A stretch of 64,000 nt of DNA from DTYU01 sp040757355 (GCA_040757355.1 JBFLWY010000012.1:5741-69740); one strand, 5' to 3'; shown: positions 8,308 to 17,247, counted from the stretch's first letter. Program-made: numbers and translations. The notes: generated by a model not told the origin, from the sequence alone.

Positions 8308-9961
8308 GGAAAACCCGCCCCGATTTCGCTCTAGGAGCAACCCGCTGCAGAGCATCCTTGACCGTTACTACACCCTCTGCATAGCCTCTGAAAAGCTTAC
8401 CCATCTGAGTGGTGTAAAACAACGACTCCCCGAGAACACGGGTTTTAGCGCCATCACTGACTATGCGGCCGTCGAAGACCAATACCACCCGCGAAGCAAA
8501 TTCCGCGGCAAATTCGATATCGTGGGTGACAAGTACTATGCTGACCCCGCTCCGGGCAAGGCCCGTTAGGAATTCTCCAAGCTCGGCCTTTAACACCGGG
8601 TCCAAGCCCCGGGTAGGTTCGTCAAGCGCCAGTAGGCTGGGCTGCATCACCGCCACCGACGCTAAGGCCACTCGTTGCCGCTCCCCGCTGCTGAGGTCGC
8701 GGGGGTGCCGGCGCCGGCTTTCGTCCAACCGCAACCGCCGGAGGAGTTCGTCCACGATACCGTCATCACGAAGTCCGTGGTTTCGGAGTGTAAATAACAA
8801 TTCCTCCTCAACGGTCTCCCGGAGCAGATAATCGTTGGGGTTCTGAGAAAGGTAGGCCGGTCGCCGGTCCCTTCTCATACTGTCAGCGGTCTCTTCGCTC
8901 CCCGACAACACCTTTCCCCGTCCCGGTTTGAGCAGTCCCACCATTATTTTCAACAACGTGGTTTTCCCGGCCCCGTTTTCGCCCACCACGGCTACAAACT
9001 CTCCGGTACCCACCTCGAGGTTTACGGCGCGCAAAGCCTCCCTGCCGTTGGGATAGGTGAACCACACGTCCTTCAACCGAACCACAGTAGCCGGTCGCGG
9101 GGCCGCCTTAGCGGCGGTTTCCGGTTGCGACCCAGCAAACGTAAAACTTGTTGGGAGAAGCTTACGCCCTTCTTGAACTGTAAGAGGAACGGGGGAAACG
9201 CCTAGATGAGCGAAAAACCTGGCAACGGGCGGCACAAAGGGAAACCCTTTCTCTACCGCCCAAAGCGCTGCCTTTACCGGCTTTTCATCCTGGACGATCC
9301 GGCCATCGGTCATAAAAACCACCCGGTCAGCCAGGTGGTAACAACGCTCCAACCGTTGTTCCACCAGTATTACAGTCAAACCGATTTCTTCATTTAATCG
9401 CTTTACGAGGTTCAGCAACTCTTCAGCGGCCACCGGGTCAAGTTGAGAAGTAGGCTCGTCGAGGATAAGCGCCCGCGGTTGCATCGCGAGCACAGCAGCA
9501 AGCGCCAGTTTTTGTTTCTGCCCGCCGGACAGGCTCGCGGTGAATTCCCCCCTCAACGAGGTAAGTCCTAAAAAACCCATGACCTCCGCGGCCCGCCGAA
9601 GCATTTCGTCCGGAGGCAGCCCCAAGTTTTCGAGGCCAAAGGCGATCTCCGCTTCGACACCGGTCATCACCACCTGTTTTTCCGGATCCTGAAAGACCAT
9701 CCCTACTTCCCGCGCCACCTGCCGCCCATCCAGCTTACTCATTCTCTGCCCGCGAAAGTAAGTTTCTCCCGCAATCCTTCCCCCATAGAATTCCGGAATC
9801 AACCCGGCCAGGACCCGAACAAGAGAGGACTTCCCCGACCCGGAACCGCCGGCAACCAGCAGGAACTCCCCCTCGCCGATGCTCAGATTGATCTGTTGCA
9901 AAGCGGGACGTAACGCGTCCGGGTAAAAGTAGGTTAAATTTTCAATCTTAAACAAGGACAA
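8300..9961 (-). CDS. ecfA: ECF transporter ATPase, two nucleotide-binding domains fused
   Basis: This energises ECF vitamin import by ATP hydrolysis. Instead of separate EcfA1 and EcfA2, both domains are in one 553-residue chain. The first has Walker A AGGSGSGKSSLVR (~37-50), signature LSGGQKQKLAL and Walker B ALILDEPTSQLDP. The second has GENGAGKTTLLK (~318), LSSGERQRVALASV and LLALDEPTRGLDP. An upstream TTG at 9976 is possible, but TTG at 9961 (MSLFKIENLTYFYP) sits five bases after GGGGGTGG and fits the usual N-terminus. It overlaps the T-component gene upstream and the S-component gene downstream, so the three are translationally linked. Confidence 0.93.
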   Translation of the reverse strand: MSLFKIENLTYFYPDALRPALQQINLSIGEGEFLLVAGGSGSGKSSLVRVLAGLIPEFYGGRIAGETYFRGQRMSKLDGRQVAREVGMVFQDPEKQVVMTGVEAEIAFGLENLGLPPDEMLRRAAEVMGFLGLTSLRGEFTASLSGGQKQKLALAAVLAMQPRALILDEPTSQLDPVAAEELLNLVKRLNEEIGLTVILVEQRLERCYHLADRVVFMTDGRIVQDEKPVKAALWAVEKGFPFVPPVARFFAHLGVSPVPLTVQEGRKLLPTSFTFAGSQPETAAKAAPRPATVVRLKDVWFTYPNGREALRAVNLEVGTGEFVAVVGENGAGKTTLLKIMVGLLKPGRGKVLSGSEETADSMRRDRRPAYLSQNPNDYLLRETVEEELLFTLRNHGLRDDGIVDELLRRLRLDESRRRHPRDLSSGERQRVALASVAVMQPSLLALDEPTRGLDPVLKAELGEFLTGLARSGVSIVLVTHDIEFAAEFASRVVLVFDGRIVSDGAKTRVLGESLFYTTQMGKLFRGYAEGVVTVKDALQRVAPRAKSGRVFHA

Positions 9962-10872
9962 TACCGCCACCCCCAACTCAATAAAACCGGTACCGACAAA
10001 AGGAGAATTATCGCCAGCAAGCCGGTGAGGGTCGCAGAATCAGCAACCAGGAACCCCAACCGCGGGTAGAAATCAAAAGAACCGCAACCGCGGACCCGGC
10101 ACCAAACTGCCACCGCCAGGGCCAAAATGGCGCTGCCCGCACATAAGACATCCCGGGGACGGGTTAAATCCCTCCGGTAGCACGAACGCCGGCCGCTGCC
10201 ATAGGCCCGCGCGTGCAGGGCTTCCGCAATTTCAAGAGAACTTTCCAGGGAAGAAGAAAGTAAAACAGTAACCGGCAACGTGCTTTTCTCCAACCTTTCT
10301 TTCCATGTACCTTTCTTAAAATCAACCCCACGGCATACAAGGGCTTCCCGGATGATCCCGAGATGCCTGGCCATCATCGGAACCATCCTGGAAGACAAGG
10401 ACAAAACCAGAGCACTTCCTGCAGCAAAGCGGGAAATCAGGTTCAGCACCTTATCGGGGTGCACCATCAGATTATACAGGCAAAACACACTGACCACGTT
10501 GAGTAGCCGGACCCCCATGGCCGCGCCGCAGCAAAGGGCTTCCAAGGAAACGGTCACTGCTCCGATAACCGGTAGCCGTGGACCGTCCCAGATAACACTC
10601 TCGCCGCAGTTTACCGTTAGAGCGTTCACAATTATGATAAATAACGTCATGCCTACGGCAAATTTTAGGTAACTCTCCCAGTAGCCCAGCCCATCAACGG
10701 CCCGTATGCTCAGGAAAATAACCCCTAATATGCCGAGGAGATAAAGCGGGTGATTGAACAATAGTGAAAGAACGAATAAAACACCCACGTAGGTCATGGC
10801 AGTTACAGGGTGGAGGCTTTGTAAAAACAGGCCCTTTTCTTGGTAGAAGAATTTTTCAAACACCGGGTTCAC
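9934..10872 (-). CDS. ecfT: ECF transporter transmembrane (T) component
   Basis: EcfT is the membrane scaffold that couples the ATPase to the S component. The 312-residue chain has hydrophobic helices near residues 25-65, 70-90, 100-140 and in two C-terminal segments (~240-300). The coupling-helix region LEIAEALHARAYGSGRR carries the Ala-Arg-X signature that contacts the ATPases. The start is GTG at 10872; an in-frame GTG at 10863 has better spacing from AGGAAGTG and is an alternative. It overlaps the fused ATPase gene downstream and follows the secreted repeat protein by 69 bases. Confidence 0.92.
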   Translation of the reverse strand: MNPVFEKFFYQEKGLFLQSLHPVTAMTYVGVLFVLSLLFNHPLYLLGILGVIFLSIRAVDGLGYWESYLKFAVGMTLFIIIVNALTVNCGESVIWDGPRLPVIGAVTVSLEALCCGAAMGVRLLNVVSVFCLYNLMVHPDKVLNLISRFAAGSALVLSLSSRMVPMMARHLGIIREALVCRGVDFKKGTWKERLEKSTLPVTVLLSSSLESSLEIAEALHARAYGSGRRSCYRRDLTRPRDVLCAGSAILALAVAVWCRVRGCGSFDFYPRLGFLVADSATLTGLLAIILLLSVPVLLSWGWRYCPCLRLKI

Positions 10873-10941
10873 TTCCTGATTCGCAACCTTGATATGGGTT
10901 ACACCGGTGGACCGAGGGCACCGAAAATCTTCGCGCCGGGT

Positions 10942-12318
10942 CTAATACCGTATAAACACCGTGCCCGTGGTACTGTCCCAATCCACGCGATAGCCGAAAG
11001 CTTCCGCTACAAACCTAGCGGGGAGATAAGTCCTACCGCTCTTAATCAAAGGGATGGCGTCCATTTTTTTAGCCCGGCCGTTCACATTGAGGACGGCATT
11101 TCCGATAACCAGGTCAAGTTCCGTCCCGTCCATCTTCAGGTTGACGGACCGGTTGCCGGCGTTCCAACGGATACCGGCTTCCGGCACGCCCAATGCACTC
11201 GCCAGATAACGCACGGGAACATAAGCGCGCCCGTTTTCAATAAACGGGCTGGCGTCGGCAACCAACTCTTGCCGGCACTCTCCCAAAACAACCGTATAGC
11301 GGCTGCTCCCGATGGTGAAACAAGCTTCTCTTTTCTTCTCATCCACTTTGCACGCAGCAGGCTGGGTATCCTTGTTCAACCTGCGAAAGAACGGTTCACC
11401 GCAGCGAAGGTCCGCTAAGGCCAGCAAAGCCTGGTAAGTGCTCATTTCGTTGCTTCCCGCACCCCTCACGTGTTCGAACGAGCCATCGGGCAACTGGAAG
11501 CGAAGCAACGCGTCGAGAAGACCGCCACCTGCCCGGCTGAATCCTTCCGAAGGATCGGCACTCACTGACAACAGGCCTTCAATGACCATGGCACAGCTTT
11601 CCGGATTCTCTATACCCCATGATTCAAAACCGCCGTTTTCTTTCTGCGCACGTTGCAAAAAGCCGACAGCTCGCTCAACTGCGGTACTTTTATCATCGAG
11701 ACCCAAAGCGCCAAGCGCCATCAACGCCGCGCCGGTTGTATCCACATCGGCCGTACTCATGTCCGCGGCATTCCAGCAAAAAGAACCGTCCGGATGCTGC
11801 CGCGTCGTTAACCACTCTATGGCGGCATCCTTGTCTGGAACGGCCGCACCTGCAGCGTACAGGGCCAACACCGCCCAAATATGAGCGTTAACAAGCCGTT
11901 CGCCGCCGGTAGTGACGTTATCGGCAAACTTGCCACTGGCAAGCTGAGCTTCCTTAAGCTTTCGCAAAAGGTCATACCCCTGGTAGTCTGCAGGGTCGCC
12001 GCCGGCGGCAAGCACCGTCAACACCAGTACCGCATAGTCGTTGGTTTCACCGGAGCTGAGGGCTGCTGCAAGCATCTTTTCAGCAGCACGGTCGACCTGT
12101 GTTAAAGTCAAATTTTGTCCCGCAGCCGCGAGGGCGATGTAACTCCAGGGGGATAAAGGCCCACTACTCCTTTCTTTTGACAGCAGATAGCCGGCCGTAC
12201 GTTGCACCGGTTGGTCCACGTCGCTTCTGGTAAAAGCACGGGCGTTTCCAGCATTAATACATGCCACCATACCGGTTATTAACAACACCACGAGAAACCT
12301 GCTGTTGTTTATTCGCAC
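10942..12318 (-). CDS. Exported alpha-alpha-barrel (transcobalamin/terpene-cyclase-like) protein with stalk domain
   Basis: A 458-residue secreted protein. GTG at 12318 follows GGAGAGGTGAACTC and gives a clean signal peptide (RFLVVLLITGMVACINAGNA, cleavage near ARA-F); a longer TTG start at 12372 would spoil it. Residues ~30-320 are repeated helix pairs of the prenyltransferase/squalene-cyclase type, with units such as AIEWLTTRQHPDGSFCW, AVGFLQRAQKENGGFESWG and ALLRFQLPDGSFEHV. This is the fold of the N-terminal domain of transcobalamin and intrinsic factor. Residues ~330-458 are a copper-amine-oxidase N-terminal-like stalk domain (FIENGRAYVPVRYLASALG and SGRTYLPARFVAEAFGY). The DUF4430 half is encoded separately just upstream. 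No catalytic Asp-rich cyclase motif was seen, which favours binding over catalysis. Confidence 0.85.
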   Translation of the reverse strand: MRINNSRFLVVLLITGMVACINAGNARAFTRSDVDQPVQRTAGYLLSKERSSGPLSPWSYIALAAAGQNLTLTQVDRAAEKMLAAALSSGETNDYAVLVLTVLAAGGDPADYQGYDLLRKLKEAQLASGKFADNVTTGGERLVNAHIWAVLALYAAGAAVPDKDAAIEWLTTRQHPDGSFCWNAADMSTADVDTTGAALMALGALGLDDKSTAVERAVGFLQRAQKENGGFESWGIENPESCAMVIEGLLSVSADPSEGFSRAGGGLLDALLRFQLPDGSFEHVRGAGSNEMSTYQALLALADLRCGEPFFRRLNKDTQPAACKVDEKKREACFTIGSSRYTVVLGECRQELVADASPFIENGRAYVPVRYLASALGVPEAGIRWNAGNRSVNLKMDGTELDLVIGNAVLNVNGRAKKMDAIPLIKSGRTYLPARFVAEAFGYRVDWDSTTGTVFIRY

Positions 12319-12350
12319 GAGTTCACCTCTCCGCAATAGATTACGTCCTA

Positions 12351-13139
12351 CTAGAAACCGAGACTCTCCCAACTGGGGCCCGGGTTATCAATGCTTTCAC
12401 TGTACCACCAGATAATCTTATCACCGTGCGCTATTCTCTTGGCTCCGGCCGCAATCATTGCAACTTCGCCGTTGACCTTGTACATCCAACCGCACATTCC
12501 CTTGTTCGACTGCCCTGCTATACTGAACACCAGGTCATGATGCACGGCGCTTAGGCTGTAATCCAGCCCAGCGGCATCCAGGGCGCCTAAAACCGTTAAG
12601 CCCCATTTTCCACTGTTATTAACCACAACATTGGCAGGACCATATATCAAAACGCCTTTCATTCCAACGACGGCAATCGCTACCTGGACACTTCCGCCGG
12701 CTGGGGCCGCCGGCACCGCACCCTCTAAACCGCCCTCTTGACTGTCTGCCGGGAGTAAGTCCGATCCGGACAGGCCTGACCGGCTTCCTTCGGGGGGAAG
12801 ATTATTCTTAGGTTTTTGGAGCGGTCCAAAGTTTTTGACACTTTCGCTACCTGCCGAAGAACTCTCCGGCTTGATCTCTCCGGAAACCGTTTCATAAGTA
12901 CTTTCGACTGCTGAACCTCCATTACCTGATTTCACAGCAGGCGAGCCTTCGTGATAACTCCCCGGCTCCCCGCACATATCATTGTCCGGCCGTGGGGAGT
13001 TAAGCTTCTGTTTGCACAAGGCCGGCCCCAGCAGGCACGACAGTATTATCAGCGCCGTTAAAATATAACCCAAGTTACGTGTCAACGAGAACCACCCCCA
13101 CGATAAGCCGAATCCGTCACGCCGGAAGGAGCGCCGCAC
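12351..13139 (-). CDS. Exported DUF4430 (transcobalamin C-domain-like) protein
   Basis: A 262-residue protein with one N-terminal hydrophobic segment (GYILTALIILSCLLGPALC), a low-complexity Ser/Gly/Pro linker (~45-150) and a C-terminal DUF4430 domain (~150-262). The domain shows VQVAIAVVGMKGVLIYGP, GKWGLTVLGALDAAGL, MCGWMYKVNGEV and HGDKIIWWYSES. It is homologous over the whole domain to residues ~663-770 of the SLH protein upstream. The start is uncertain: GTG at 13139 (GGAGGGAG 11 bases before) or TTG at 13085, which directly follows GGGGGTGGTTCTCG and gives a more normal signal sequence. It lies 37 bases from the SLH gene and 32 from the alpha-barrel gene. A surface corrinoid-binding role is inferred. 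Confidence 0.83.
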   Translation of the reverse strand: MRRSFRRDGFGLSWGWFSLTRNLGYILTALIILSCLLGPALCKQKLNSPRPDNDMCGEPGSYHEGSPAVKSGNGGSAVESTYETVSGEIKPESSSAGSESVKNFGPLQKPKNNLPPEGSRSGLSGSDLLPADSQEGGLEGAVPAAPAGGSVQVAIAVVGMKGVLIYGPANVVVNNSGKWGLTVLGALDAAGLDYSLSAVHHDLVFSIAGQSNKGMCGWMYKVNGEVAMIAAGAKRIAHGDKIIWWYSESIDNPGPSWESLGF

Positions 13140-13176
13140 CCGCTGCAGCGCTCCCTCCAGTCCTTTGATGTTACTC

Positions 13177-16140
13177 TCAGTCTTTTTGCGCCGCGCCGGT
13201 CAACCTGAATACCATAACAGCGCATTCAGCGCGGCTCGCCAAGGTCCGGGGCCGGAAAGTGCCGTCAGGGAAGCCGGTTACAATGCCCCTGGCGGCTGCG
13301 ATGGCCACACTGTCCCTGGCCCACAGAGAAATCTTATCGCTGTCTTTGTACCTCAGATCGGTTGCACCTTCCGGTGCCGCCAGGTTTAGGGCGCGTGCTA
13401 GGACAACCGTAGCTTCTTCCCGGGTAATGGCGTCATTCGGGCGGAATGACCCGTCGGCGTAGCCTTTGAACAAGCCGGCTTCGGCGGCGGCAATAACAGC
13501 AGCGGTATACCAATCGCCACTCCCAACATCAGTAAAGTGATTTGCCGGATTGTCTCCGCTGTCGAGGCCCAAAGCCCTGACAAGAAGGCTTGAAAACTCC
13601 GCCCTGGTCATTGCCCGGGCGGGCTCAAAATGAACCCCGTCCACCCCGTCGATTGCACCGGCCGCAGCAAGGGCCTCAACGGCATCCCATGCCCAAGCGA
13701 AAGAGCCGGCCCCTACGTCGGCAAAGCGCCCCTCCCCCGGGATTGGTGCCGGTTGCACATCCACCGGTACAACCGGGGTTGGAGACGGCGCTTCATTCCC
13801 GCCCCCGGAGCTTGGTTCCACTTTTCTCTTGAGCAGGTCGTCCCATGCGGGAGCGGGGGAATTCAAGTCCACACTGTACCACCATAGAACCCGGTCTCCC
13901 GCCTGCAGGCCATAATCCTTGGCGGCGACCATAGGTACTGTATCGTTAACCTGGTACATCCACCCACACATACCGCTGTTGGTTTGCCCAGCGATATTGA
14001 TAACGAAGCCGTTTACATCCTGGTAAGTGAGACCGGTAGCGTGCAGCGCTCCTAACGGTGTGAGGCCCCACTTTCCGTAACTGCCGATCAGGACACTCTC
14101 GGGCCCGAAGAGCAGTTCGCCGTCTAGCCCCACAACGGCTATTTCCACGCTGCAATTGTTCCCTGACGACCCGGAACCGCCGCTGTCGTCCCCGGACGAC
14201 CCGCCGGAATCACCAGCGTCCGGCGTGTCGCTTCCAGCCTGCTCAATCAGCAGGTAAGCGTGTAGGGCTTCGGTGGCGTCAAGAACGTTGCGGCACGCAC
14301 CAAAACTGCCGTCCGGGTTCAAAGCGCTGTTCAACAAGTAGTCGACAGGGCTGAATCCGTCGCTGCTCTCCAATTCGGCCGGGTCCATCCCCTGTTGATA
14401 TAGGGTGATGACGAATTCCGCCGTATCAACCAGGGGGTCGTCAGGCCAGGGTGTGTCCTTGTAAACGCTGCCGTCTACCTGCTGCCACTTTCCGAGATAC
14501 CCGATACCGGTATCAATCGCTGTTTGTATCTCTCCATCCCCGGTAAAATCCGGTAAGCTAAGAAGGTGCGAAAGAGAACGAACGGCTTGGCAGGTGGCCA
14601 TGAAATCGGCCCAGTCCTTATCCCAGGACCCGTAAGCATCGCCGGCAACCGTCTGTTGTCTGGAGAGAAGATACGCTTTTGCGCCGCTCACATCAAGGCT
14701 GTCGAGCCTGCCGGCCGTCCCCAGTGCAAGGTAAGCCCAGAGATCGCTGAAAATGTTGTTGTCAAAACCGTCAGCTGAATGCCTTTGTTGGAGGATTTCG
14801 GAGAGTTTGCCCACCCGGCCGGCGTCGTTCCACCCGGCTATGGCCATCAGGCACTCGGCGACGGTTTTCGACCGCGTCTGCTTCATCCACGGCGAGCCGT
14901 TGCCGGCGTAGTCTTCATACTCCTTTCCTAAGGCCTTGAGCGCAATCAGTGTCTCCGCAGTGGAAAAGGTACTGTCCCATTGAGCGGGAACGGCACCGGT
15001 ATCGTTATCTTGAACGTCAAGGAGGTAGGTCAGGCCGCCCTCAATGTCTTTAAAAACAGTATGATCGGGATCATCCGCTCCCTCAAAATAACTGAGCGCC
15101 GTGAGCACCTGCGCCGTCAGGTCGGATTCCTCAGGCAGATATCCACCCCAGGCCACGCCGGCGCTTGAACCCCAGCAGTCCACATGCTCGTGTTTGAACT
15201 CATTAAGGTATTCGAGAGCCTTTGCTTGGTCGATGCGGGAAACGTTTCCCGTCTTGCCGAGGGCGGTCAAGACCATCACATGATCGTAAACGCTTTGCCC
15301 GAAATTGCCGCCGTCCTGATTCTGTCCGCCAATTATGGCGTCGGCCAGCGTAGCGATATCATCTGAATGCGGGTAGACGGCATATAGAACGGTCAGTTCC
15401 TTCGCCAGATAAACTGCGTCCAAGGCAGAAGTGTCAGCGGCTGCAGCGGCCGCAGAAGCAAGCACTTCCGCCTTTAGTGATTTACCGTTATAAACCCAGT
15501 CGCCGGTCGAAAGGTCCTCTCCGGCCTCAACCAGTGCTTCCACACACCGGTAGTCAAAACCGAACCCGTTCACCTCGTAGCCGAGTTCTCCGCTCTGATA
15601 CGCGGTACGGAAAAAACCGACCGCGCTGTCGATGGCATTCTTTACTTCGTCATAAACAGCAGAACCGGCCGGCACATCCGGTCTTATCCGGGCGAGCGCC
15701 TGCAGCGCCGCTTTGGTGCCGTAAGCGCCGCCATATGGACCGAAGCTGCCGTCGTCGTTCTGCGTACCCAGGATGAAACTGATCAAGCCCCTCTCATCAC
15801 CGCACAGATCACCCAGTTTTTCTATCCTGGCTTTTAAGGTTCTGGTGCCGGCCGTCCAAAACGGTCCCCCGCTCCACTTCTCGCCCGCCAGGTCTTCCCC
15901 CGCCAGCGTCAATACGTAAGCAGTATGACCGTTTATCAGTTCCCCGCCTTGATACTCCTTATTGATAAAATCCACCGCCTTCGCGGCAAGGTCCCCGGCG
16001 GAATACGCGCCGGACGGTACAGCCGGTTCATCAGCAACCCCAACAGAAACCGGCATCAGGAGTGAAACGATACCGGCGAAGAAAACTATGATCAACGCCA
16101 ACGTAAAATAAGTCGGCCGCTTTTTGGTCTGTGCACCCAT
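13177..16140 (-). CDS. SLH-anchored transcobalamin-like surface protein (alpha-barrel + DUF4430 + 3 SLH)
   Basis: A 987-residue modular surface protein. Residues 1-36 are a signal peptide (FTLALIIVFFAGIVSLLMPV). Residues ~37-636 are alpha-alpha repeats of the terpene-cyclase/transcobalamin type, recognisable by QNDDGSFGPYGGAYGTKAAL, GGQNQDGGNFGQSVYDH and NPDGSFGACRNVLDATEAL. A Ser/Gly/Asp linker (~637-662) leads to a DUF4430 domain (~663-770; GKWGLTPLGALHATGL, MCGWMYQVND, AGDRVLWWYS). A Pro-rich linker then precedes three SLH repeats (~805-987; RAMTRAEFSSLLVRALGL, DAITREEATVVLARALNL, TLASRAECAVMVFRL) that would hold it in the cell wall. It is the first gene after the cobalamin riboswitch. Capture of cobalamin for the ECF importer is inferred from domain pairing and regulation. 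Confidence 0.9.
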   Translation of the reverse strand: MGAQTKKRPTYFTLALIIVFFAGIVSLLMPVSVGVADEPAVPSGAYSAGDLAAKAVDFINKEYQGGELINGHTAYVLTLAGEDLAGEKWSGGPFWTAGTRTLKARIEKLGDLCGDERGLISFILGTQNDDGSFGPYGGAYGTKAALQALARIRPDVPAGSAVYDEVKNAIDSAVGFFRTAYQSGELGYEVNGFGFDYRCVEALVEAGEDLSTGDWVYNGKSLKAEVLASAAAAAADTSALDAVYLAKELTVLYAVYPHSDDIATLADAIIGGQNQDGGNFGQSVYDHVMVLTALGKTGNVSRIDQAKALEYLNEFKHEHVDCWGSSAGVAWGGYLPEESDLTAQVLTALSYFEGADDPDHTVFKDIEGGLTYLLDVQDNDTGAVPAQWDSTFSTAETLIALKALGKEYEDYAGNGSPWMKQTRSKTVAECLMAIAGWNDAGRVGKLSEILQQRHSADGFDNNIFSDLWAYLALGTAGRLDSLDVSGAKAYLLSRQQTVAGDAYGSWDKDWADFMATCQAVRSLSHLLSLPDFTGDGEIQTAIDTGIGYLGKWQQVDGSVYKDTPWPDDPLVDTAEFVITLYQQGMDPAELESSDGFSPVDYLLNSALNPDGSFGACRNVLDATEALHAYLLIEQAGSDTPDAGDSGGSSGDDSGGSGSSGNNCSVEIAVVGLDGELLFGPESVLIGSYGKWGLTPLGALHATGLTYQDVNGFVINIAGQTNSGMCGWMYQVNDTVPMVAAKDYGLQAGDRVLWWYSVDLNSPAPAWDDLLKRKVEPSSGGGNEAPSPTPVVPVDVQPAPIPGEGRFADVGAGSFAWAWDAVEALAAAGAIDGVDGVHFEPARAMTRAEFSSLLVRALGLDSGDNPANHFTDVGSGDWYTAAVIAAAEAGLFKGYADGSFRPNDAITREEATVVLARALNLAAPEGATDLRYKDSDKISLWARDSVAIAAARGIVTGFPDGTFRPRTLASRAECAVMVFRLTGAAQKD

Positions 16141-16260
16141 TTCTCGTTCAGCCCACCTTTCGCTCCTAAAAGTCTAAGAAATCAATCGTTTGTTCCGGGG
16201 GCGCCAGCCCGTTTTTTTGTTACAGGAGGGCTTCACCCACGACCAGCCCGGACCCGCATG

Positions 16261-16291
16261 AAAAAATCCCCCATCATAACGGACGGAGGAT
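16261..16291 (-). terminator. Expression-platform terminator of the cobalamin riboswitch
   Basis: On the minus strand ATCCTCC (16291-16285) pairs with GGGGGAT (16272-16266) around a 12-base loop and is followed by TTTTT, between the aptamer and the first gene. This suits transcription termination when the aptamer binds cobalamin. One G-T pair weakens the stem, so the exact structure is tentative. Confidence 0.65.
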
Positions 16292-16356
16292 AATCTTCCA
16301 TGTGCGTGAATACGCCATGCCAAACACCCCCTATTCGCGTAGGTTGGGTTTGAAAC

Positions 16357-16595
16357 GGAACGGGCAGGTCTCCTGGCTCGGCTTCACCGGCACCTTTTGT
16401 CTTCCCAGGCATCCCAGCAGTTGTGATTACCTGCGGTTCGGCATTCGGGTTCCCTATAAAGGACCCGTATACGCCGCATACCGCCGGGAGCAGCCCAGTG
16501 ACATTTTGCAAGGCACCTCCCCCTTACAGTGGCGGAACCGCGCCGGATTCACACCGGCTTCCCTTTTCACCGCCCAAAGGGCAAGCACCCGTTCC
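16357..16595 (-). promoter_or_regulatory. Cobalamin riboswitch
   Basis: Read on the minus strand, the ~239-base element opens with GGAACGGG (16595-16588) and closes with CCCGTTCC (16364-16357), forming the P1 stem. Inside are the conserved core strings GAAGCCGGTGTGAATCCGGC, CGCCACTGTAAGG and the B12-box AGCCAGGAGACCTGCC just before the closing stem. These features, in this order, are diagnostic for adenosyl/methylcobalamin aptamers. It lies 217 bases upstream of the SLH-protein gene and should shut off the whole exported-protein and ECF run when B12 is plentiful. Confidence 0.96.
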
Positions 16596-16615
16596 ATGTA
16601 TTAAATTGTTAACTC

Positions 16616-16644
16616 ATAAAAACATATTTTGAATAGGTTGTCAA
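16616..16644 (-). promoter_or_regulatory. Sigma-A-type promoter for the cobalamin-uptake run
   Basis: On the minus strand a perfect -35 TTGACA (16644-16639) is followed after exactly 17 bases by TTTTAT (16621-16616). Transcription would begin near 16608, about a dozen bases before the riboswitch P1 stem. Confidence 0.75.
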
Positions 16645-16697
16645 CGGTATGGTCAAAATAATTTTGCCAAGGACTATCAAGCCGTAAAAAGGCAGCT

Positions 16698-17186
16698 TCA
16701 ACTGTCTCTACGGCTTCGGGGAACAACGGGGAACCGGACTTCGGTTACGACCTCTTCCACGGGCATTCCCGCAAAATCGGCCGGGTAAACCTCTTCCGCC
16801 GGCCCGGCAAGGCGGCAGTTCTTATCATAAAGTTCCTGGAACAAAGCCGGCAACACATCTTCAACAGTGGTATAACCGCCCACGTTTGTCGTGAATACAA
16901 CCTCCCGTGCCGGCACCTTTTTCACACCGGGCCCGCATTCTCCCGCGACCGCATAACGGTTTCCCCTCACGGGAATCCGAATCTCCCATTCCCTAATGGA
17001 AGGCGGCGTTCCCACCGGGCTGGTCAAGTAGACGATTACCGGCGGCCCCCCCGGACCGAAGTCGTTTTCGTCCACCCACTTTCTCAACTCCTCGAAAGCA
17101 TCAGCCATGAGACTATAATCACCGCGCTTCAAAAGGTATGCCACATATTCTTCCGGCATGCTCTTAATTCCGGTATTTAAAACCAT
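16698..17186 (-). CDS. GyrI-like effector-binding domain protein
   Basis: A 162-residue stand-alone GyrI/AraC effector-binding (SOUL-like) domain, a fold that binds small hydrophobic molecules or acts as an inhibitor. It shows LMADAFEELRKWVDENDF, PPVIVYLTSPVGTPPSIREW and EIRIPV in the middle, then VFTTNVGGYTTVEDVLPALF and a second EVVTEVRFPVV at the end, the usual tandem pattern. There is no DNA-binding region. The ATG at 17186 follows GGGTGGGGGG; the reading frame runs further upstream but without a credible start. It is divergent from the kinase remnant and GerMN gene. Target and ligand are unknown. Confidence 0.8.
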   Translation of the reverse strand: MVLNTGIKSMPEEYVAYLLKRGDYSLMADAFEELRKWVDENDFGPGGPPVIVYLTSPVGTPPSIREWEIRIPVRGNRYAVAGECGPGVKKVPAREVVFTTNVGGYTTVEDVLPALFQELYDKNCRLAGPAEEVYPADFAGMPVEEVVTEVRFPVVPRSRRDS

Positions 17187-17247
17187 CTTCAACCCCCCAC
17201 CCAGTTTTTCGCCACGTCTCCCGCCTTTCCCTCCCGGAAATGTGCTT

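Noticed and set aside
16302..16604. Plus-strand frames across the cobalamin riboswitch
   Set aside because: They lie antisense to the aptamer and have no ribosome site or homology.
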